This document shows positions 25,117 to 29,467 of a stretch of 29,467 bases of DNA, in pieces; position 1 is the stretch's first letter, and each line of letters begins with the position of its first letter. This stretch comes from Heterostelium multicystogenum (taxonomy: Eukaryota > Evosea > Eumycetozoa > Acytosteliales > Acytosteliaceae). Under the pieces are notes generated by a model. The model was given only the letters and a program-made list of their open reading frames with translations. It had not been told where the DNA came from and did no database searches. The position numbers and the translations under genes are program-made. The stretch lies in assembly GCA_003667245.1 (NCBI GenBank), contig RCNN01000151.1, positions 1 through 29,467 of the forward strand. The letters run 5' to 3'.

Positions 25117-27381
25117 ATGAGAAAATCGCTGCTGCTTTGCCTACTTCTGGCCGCATTCTTCGGGGGAGCAGCCCACGCTGAATCCTCAGGCGGACTGAAC
25201 CAATTCACCCCGCCGCCGGGCGATACTTCCGTTGACTTCCTGGAAGAAGTGTTCGGCTCGATCGTGGGGACCATCCACTCTGGCGGGAACGTAGAGGGCG
25301 GCGAGACCGAGGACGTGCTGGGCAGCATGATGTCCGTTTTCGGTGGTGCCGTGATGTTCTTGGGCATGCTCTTTATCGCCTACACCACGATCAAAGGCAC
25401 CGTCGACTCCGCTCAGGATGGCGAGGTCCTCGGACGGAAGATGAGCGACATCTGGATTCCATTGCGTACCGCTGCAGGCGCGCCCTGCTGCTACCGCTCG
25501 GGCATGGTTACTCGCTGATCCAGATCATGGTGCTCTGGCTTGCTATACAGGGCGTGGGTGTGGGAGACGCAATCTGGAGCCAGGCGGTCGACCAAATCGG
25601 CAAGGACGGCATGCTTTCCCGACCGCTCATTCCAGATTCCCGACCACTGGCCGCCAACATCCTGAAGTTCGAAGTCTGCACCGCGGCGATGAACAAGCAG
25701 TTCGAGGCCTCTGGTCGGTCGACACGCATCCAAGCTGTCGCATCCACCCGCAAGGTCGTCAACACCGGAGAGATTGACGTTGATATTACCGACGCCATAC
25801 CGGTCTATGGCGGCAATCAACATGGTCAGAAGTACAACAAAGCGAGCTATACCGTCACCGACTACAAGTGGAAGGCGAACGACAACTCCTACATGAACCC
25901 CGATGTCTGCGGAGCCCTGACCTGGAAGCAATCCTGGGAGGCCTCGGAGGGCAACAGCAACACCAAGGTCATCAAAGAGCCGATTCTCGCGGCACACGCC
26001 AAAGCCATCCAGCAGATGATCCAGGATATCCGGCCGACGGCACAGCAGATCGTCGCCGGGCAAAAACCGGCCCCGGGCGTGATAGACGCCGCGGCGAACA
26101 CCTATGAGAACTCGCTTCGCGCCGCCGCCAAAGACCGCTGTGATGCAAACCAGTGATCGCGCTGCAGCGGACTTCCTCAAGGCCGCCAAGGACGGCGGCT
26201 GGCTGTTCGCCGGCACCTGGTACAACCACATCGTCAAAAATGAACGACGTGATGCAATCCACATTGAACGGTCTGCCGGCAGCCGAATCCTATTGCCATC
26301 GTCGACAAGGAGACCAAGGAGACACTCCAGACATACGCCGACGTCATGCTCACCGCCGACGAGTATGCCAAGCACCGCGTCGACTCGGTCCGTAACACCT
26401 ACTACGCCGAGACCAACGTTCGGGAGCCCCGTGACGGAGAAGGCGCCTGGGAGTACGTCAAGAAGATGATGTCCGCGCCATTCATGGGCGCGATCAACCA
26501 GATGACGCAGAGCATCGCTGGCTCAACCTCAACCACATGAGTCAGATGAAAAGCTTCGGCGATGTCATCGTGACTACCGGCGAGGTAATGCTCGCAGCCA
26601 TGGCCACCGCCACAGGCGTCGCGAACTCCTGGCAGCACAGCCACAGTGAAGGTTGTTTCGACGCAGGCGCAGTCTTCCAGTTCCTCTCGCGGCATCATCA
26701 CCTCATGCTGCTCCCCTGTTCGCCTTCGGCGTGACGCTGAGCACCTATGTGCCGATGATCCCGTTTCATCACCTGGACAACCTCGATCGTGAACTGGTTC
26801 GTTCTTGTTCTGGAATCGGTCATCGCGGCCCCGCTGTTTGCCGTAGCCCACATCCATCCAGATGGAGACGATTGCCGTCGGCCGAGCCGGACAGGGCTAC
26901 ATGATGATCCTGTCGCTGGTGATGCGACCAGCACTGATGCTGTTCGGCCTACTCGGCGGCATGCTGCTGACTCAGCCAATCGTTGGATACATCAACGCGG
27001 CCTTCATGTCAGTCGTCTCCGGGATCCAGGCCGACAGCATGACGGGCATCGTCAGCTTCATCGCCTACGTGGCCATCTATGTGGTGATGATGACCACCGT
27101 CGTGCACATCGTTTTCCAGCCTGATTCACTGGGTTCCGGACAACATCCTGCGCTGGATCGGTAAACGGATCTACTGGTGTATCGCCGACGCGGAGCGCAC
27201 GGGCGACAGCGGCCAGGATGTGTTCGTCGCCGGCGTCAGGGAAACGAAGCATGGCGCTGCCGGTGGCCTCGGCGGGCACCGCCCGAAAGGGCCATCAGGT
27301 AGCCCAGGTGGCGGTGGCGACACGCCGGATGGCTCCCCACAGCGACCAGGCCCATCGAACAAGGATCTGTTCGGCGGATAA
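25117..27381 (+). CDS. traY: DotA/TraY-type polytopic membrane protein, multiply frameshifted
   Basis: DotA/TraY is a large inner-membrane protein of type IVB systems. ATG 25117 follows AAAGGA by six bases. A signal peptide (MRKSLLLCLLLAAFFGGAAH) is followed by the first membrane helix (GGAVMFLGMLFIAYTTIKGT), then the hallmark block SAQDGEVLGRKMSDIWIPLR and, after a shift near 25480, GYSLIQIMVLWLAIQGVGVG. Further frames give a large periplasmic loop (25.6-26.2 kb), KDGGWLFAGTWYNHIV, then helices near FGVTLSTYVPMIPF, PALMLFGLLGGMLL and YVAIYVVMMTTVVHIVF, and a Gly/Pro-rich tail ending NKDLFGG. At least six shifts occur (near 25480, 26150, 26240, 26280, 26530, 26650, 26760-26870, 27120). The total is 755 codons, like R64 TraY (about 745). 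Confidence 0.85.
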
Positions 27382-27388
27382 GCACACC

Positions 27389-27418
27389 AAGGCCATCGTT
27401 TTGATGGCCCTTCTTTTT
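27389..27418 (+). terminator. Rho-independent terminator after dotA/traY
   Basis: GGCCATC, loop GTTTT, GATGGCC forms a seven-base-pair stem (extended by AA/TT) followed by CTTCTTTTT. It starts eight bases past the stop of dotA/traY. Confidence 0.85.
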
Positions 27419-27443
27419 GTGATAAATATCAAGCTCTTAAACA

Positions 27444-27470
27444 AAAAAGCCGACCAATGGTCGGCTTTTT
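27444..27470. terminator. Bidirectional terminator between convergent genes
   Basis: AAAAAGCCGACC, loop AAT, GGTCGGCTTTTT forms a 12-base-pair stem with an A-run on the left and T-run on the right, so it can work on both strands. It lies 19 bases beyond the end of the minus-strand gene ending at 27489 and follows the dotA/traY terminator. Confidence 0.9.
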
Positions 27471-27488
27471 CCTTTCAGGGCCCTGGCA

Positions 27489-27825
27489 TCACAAAGGCCG
27501 GATGCTCCAGTCGCCCTCATTGAGGGCATAACCTTTGGCCTTCAGATTCTGGGACAGGTAACGAGTACGGAAGCGAGTCACGCGCCTCTTTGCTGAGCAA
27601 AGGGGAGCTAGCCTCGCCGCGCTGCAGGGCATCAAGAGCGAGCTGCAGGATGTAGTTATTCGCCTCCTGCAGCGCAGTCAGGAAAACATTCTGCTGGTTC
27701 GCGTGGTCAAGCTTGCGCTGGAGCATGCCCGCGTGCGCTTGCCAGCTGCGCTCAGCTCCAGCCTCTTGCTGGCCCTGCCAGAAGCGGTTGGTCATTACCC
27801 CGCCGAGAAGATCCAGACCAGACAT
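27489..27825 (-). CDS. Small helical protein, about 112 aa, frameshifted near its end
   Basis: ATG 27825 (MSGLDLLGGVMTNRFWQGQQ) has GGGAGG about five bases upstream. The protein is helical and Gln/Ala-rich (HAGMLQRKLDHANQQNVFLT). The open frame ends at 27517, but a one-base shift near 27570 gives the more natural C-terminus RTRYLSQNLKAKGYALNEGD ending at 27489, close to the terminator. No signal peptide or family is recognised. It is divergent from the XRE regulator gene and shares its 150-base regulatory gap, so it may be under the same control. Confidence 0.6.
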
Positions 27826-27921
27826 GAGGCACCTCCCTCCGAAAACGACTTCCGTTGTACCAAATGATTTGAACTATACGCTGGCCGCAGCGGCTGTCAA
27901 ACGATCCGACGACTCTTGTCC

Positions 27922-27974
27922 GCAGACGACAATAGTCTGCAGAACGAAAATCCTGACCTTGTTTATAGGTCAGG
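27922..27974. promoter_or_regulatory. Operator-like inverted repeats upstream of the XRE gene
   Basis: Two dyads lie in the gap between the divergent genes: GCAGAC (27922-27927) with GTCTGC (27935-27940), and CCTGACC (27952-27958) with GGTCAGG (27968-27974). The second ends only five bases before the TTG start of the XRE gene, overlapping its ribosome site region, and encloses TTGTTTATA. This placement is typical of self-repression by XRE proteins. Binding is inferred, not shown. Confidence 0.5.
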
Positions 27975-27978
27975 GTCG

Positions 27979-28262
27979 TTGAGCAAGGCAAAGAAGCCCC
28001 CTCTCAGCCATAACATCGCATTCGGACTTGTTGTGGCCGAGCTACGCCGAGGGCGTCGTATGTCGCAAGACCAAGCTCAGTGAAGCCTCGAACTTCGACC
28101 GCACCTCCATCAGTCTGCTTGAGCGCGGCTTGCGCTCCGCCGACTCTCGATACCGTCATCTGCCTCTGTCGCGCATTGGAAATCCCGTATAGCCAGCTCG
28201 CCGTGTTGATTGAGGCGAAGCTGGAACAACTGCATGCGCAAGAAAAACCTCAGCCTCGCTGA
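27979..28262 (+). CDS. XRE-family transcriptional regulator, frameshifted
   Basis: A TTG start at 27979 gives MSKAKKPPLSHNIAFGLVVA followed by ELRRGRRMSQDQAQ, the first two helices of a lambda-repressor-like fold. The next helices read in two other frames: SEASNFDRTSISLLERGLRS and TLDTVICLCRALEIPYSQLA, with the usual E-RG-x-x-x-P-(T)-LDT pattern. Two small indels (near 28080 and 28145) reconcile them into about 94 aa, normal for the family. It overlaps the start of rci by 29 bases. It probably represses its own promoter through the inverted repeats just upstream, and so may control the recombinase. Confidence 0.75.
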
Positions 28263-29403
28263 AGGCCTGGAACTCTACCGAAGCAAGATCTCAATCCTCA
28301 AGAAAGGTTACGCCCAGGAGAGCTATCGCATAACTCATATCCTGAGATCGCCGATCGCCGCAAAAACCATGCGGGAGATCTCCAGCCCGGACATTGCCGA
28401 CTACCGTGACGATCGCCTCAAGCAGCTGAACCAAAGAACCGGCAAATCGATCTCGCCGGCGACGGTTCGCCTGGAAATGTCGTTGCTCTCCAACGTATTC
28501 GACATCGGCCGTATCGAGTGGGGCACCTGCGATGCAAACCCCGTGGCGAACGTGCGGAAGCCAAAGTCTCCCCCCGGCCGGGACCGTCGTCTCTTGGCGA
28601 GGGAAGAGCGTCTAATTCTTCGCTACTGCCATGGCCACCAAACCAAGAGCTCTACTCGATCGTCATCCTGGCCCTGGAGACCGCCATGCGCCAGGGAGAA
28701 CTCCTCAAAACTGGAGTGGGAGCACATCAACCTGCGGAACCGTATCGCCCACCTACCGGAGACCAAGAACGGATCCAAACGAGACGTCCCCTTTGAGCAT
28801 TAAAGCCAGGGACGCGCTGATCCGCCTCGGCGTTAAGTCGAAGGGCCGCGTCTTCAGCTACACGAGCAACGGCTTCAAATCGGCCTGGCGCATCATGATG
28901 ATTCGCCTCGGCATCCAGGATCTGCACTTCCACGATCTGCGACACGAAGCGTGCTCGCGCCTCTTCGAACTCGGCACCTTGGACGTGATGGAGATCGCGG
29001 CAATCAGCGGGCACAAGAGCCTCGCTATGTTGAAGAGATATACCCATTTGAAGGCCTCGCGACTGGTTAAAAAGCTCGAAGGCAACAAACACCGCGGCCA
29101 GCAGGTGGTCATCAATCACCTGGTCCCGTACCCCGCCATAAACTCAGCAGACGCCCACAGCGTTGTTGTCCGCGTCTTGGACTTCGAAGGAGTAGAAGGG
29201 CAAGGACTCACGCCGGAAATCGCGCTACAGAGCGCCCAGGACGCCCTGCTGAGGCATCTCATGGTGGCCTTGCGTGACAAACGCCACGTACCAGCACCTG
29301 ATCAGTACCTGAACAGGTCGACGAGGCAGACATCATCATGCTGGATCCACTCTGCCTACTCTCAGAACAGTCAAAAGGGGGGGGTCACACTTTTTTGCAG
29401 TGA
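28234..29403 (+). CDS. rci: Rci-type shufflon-specific tyrosine recombinase, frameshifted
   Basis: ATG 28234 (MRKKNLSLAEGLELYRSKIS) opens a protein that matches R64 Rci through its whole length: ATVRLEMSLLSNVFDIGRIE, WGTCDANPVANVRKPK, ALETAMRQGELLK with the catalytic Arg, EWEHINLRNRIAHLPETKNG, LHFHDLRHEACSRLFELG (HxLR), ISGHKSLAMLKRYTHLKASR with the catalytic His and Tyr, and a C-terminal extension VNHLVPYPA-like with DEADIIMLDPL. Frame shifts lie near 28635, 28710, 28790 and 29320. They cancel, giving 389 aa against about 384 in R64. Rci inverts DNA segments at the 3' end of pilV to change the pilus tip. It overlaps the XRE regulator gene. No pilV is in the window. Confidence 0.88.
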
Positions 29404-29467
29404 TTGGTGATCTTGAAAGTAGACGGGTAGCCAGGACAGACCGCGGGATTCGGGCACTACATTGCCA
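29371..29467 (-). other. Short open frame from the window edge, possibly a PilV C-terminal cassette
   Basis: On the minus strand the frame is open from the right edge to TGA at 29371 (31 residues, with VPESRGLSWLPVYFQDHQ), overlapping the rci 3' end in opposite orientation. The stretch GTGCCCGAATCCCGCGGT within it loosely resembles the R64 shufflon repeat core GTGCCAATCCGGT. This is too short to call a gene. Confidence 0.2.

Noticed and set aside
25491..26375. Minus-strand open frame of 294 codons
   Set aside because: It is antisense to dotA/traY, whose periplasmic loop in the plus frame is convincing; the minus frame has no family features.
1..29467. tRNA, rRNA or CRISPR array
   Set aside because: I saw no cloverleaf-like sequence, no rRNA signature and no regularly spaced direct repeats.

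Overview
The window looks like the conjugation region of a large mobile element, most likely a plasmid or integrative element of a Pseudomonas-type gammaproteobacterium. That host guess is inference from high G+C, codon use and protein style; no replication or partition gene is present to place it. The recognisable genes belong to the IncI/R64-like (Dot/Icm, type IVB) transfer family: a DotL/TrbC coupling ATPase, DotM/TrbA, an IcmV/TraX-like membrane protein, DotA/TraY, a TrbB-like periplasmic thiol isomerase, a VirB1-type lytic transglycosylase, the PilM thin-pilus protein and an Rci-type shufflon recombinase. DotB, DotC, DotD, DotG, DotH, DotI, DotO and the relaxase are not here and presumably lie outside the window.

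Layout. Bases 1-3260 (minus strand) hold accessory genes, including an ArdC-like antirestriction protein with a long N-terminal extension. Bases 3343-11625 (minus) form a tight chain in which most neighbours overlap by a few bases: a possible IcmW-like gene, a small gene, an unknown gene, IcmV-like, lytic transglycosylase, DotM, a single-pass membrane protein, DotL, a Tat-exported DUF882 (M15-type) peptidase and the thiol isomerase. Bases 11757-16986 (minus) hold a compact type IA topoisomerase, membrane proteins and two proteins that share a C-terminal domain, one of them with an LPD7-like N-terminus. Bases 17154-18727 (plus) carry pilM and two unknown genes and end at a strong bidirectional hairpin. 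Bases 18827-21209 (minus) hold a nucleotidyltransferase-like gene with an overlapping partner and two unknown genes. Bases 21303-24783 (minus) are an operon of exported proteins, including two tandem Cys-Cys paralogues, closed by a rho-independent terminator. Bases 25117-29403 (plus) carry dotA/traY, terminators, a divergent small gene, an XRE regulator with a likely operator, and the overlapping rci gene.

A striking property is that at least fifteen genes are broken by single-base frameshifts, often in homopolymers, while the residues on both sides of each break stay family-like and the total gene lengths match known family lengths. About half of the genes are perfectly open. The simplest reading is uncorrected sequencing indels, but gene decay cannot be excluded from sequence alone. 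I therefore give whole-gene spans and state where the frame changes.

Working model: DotL, DotM and perhaps an IcmW-like adaptor form the coupling complex. DotA and the IcmV-like protein are inner-membrane parts of the channel. The two wall enzymes open peptidoglycan. The thiol isomerase folds the many cysteine-containing exported proteins. PilM and Rci point to a thin pilus whose tip adhesin is switched by a shufflon.
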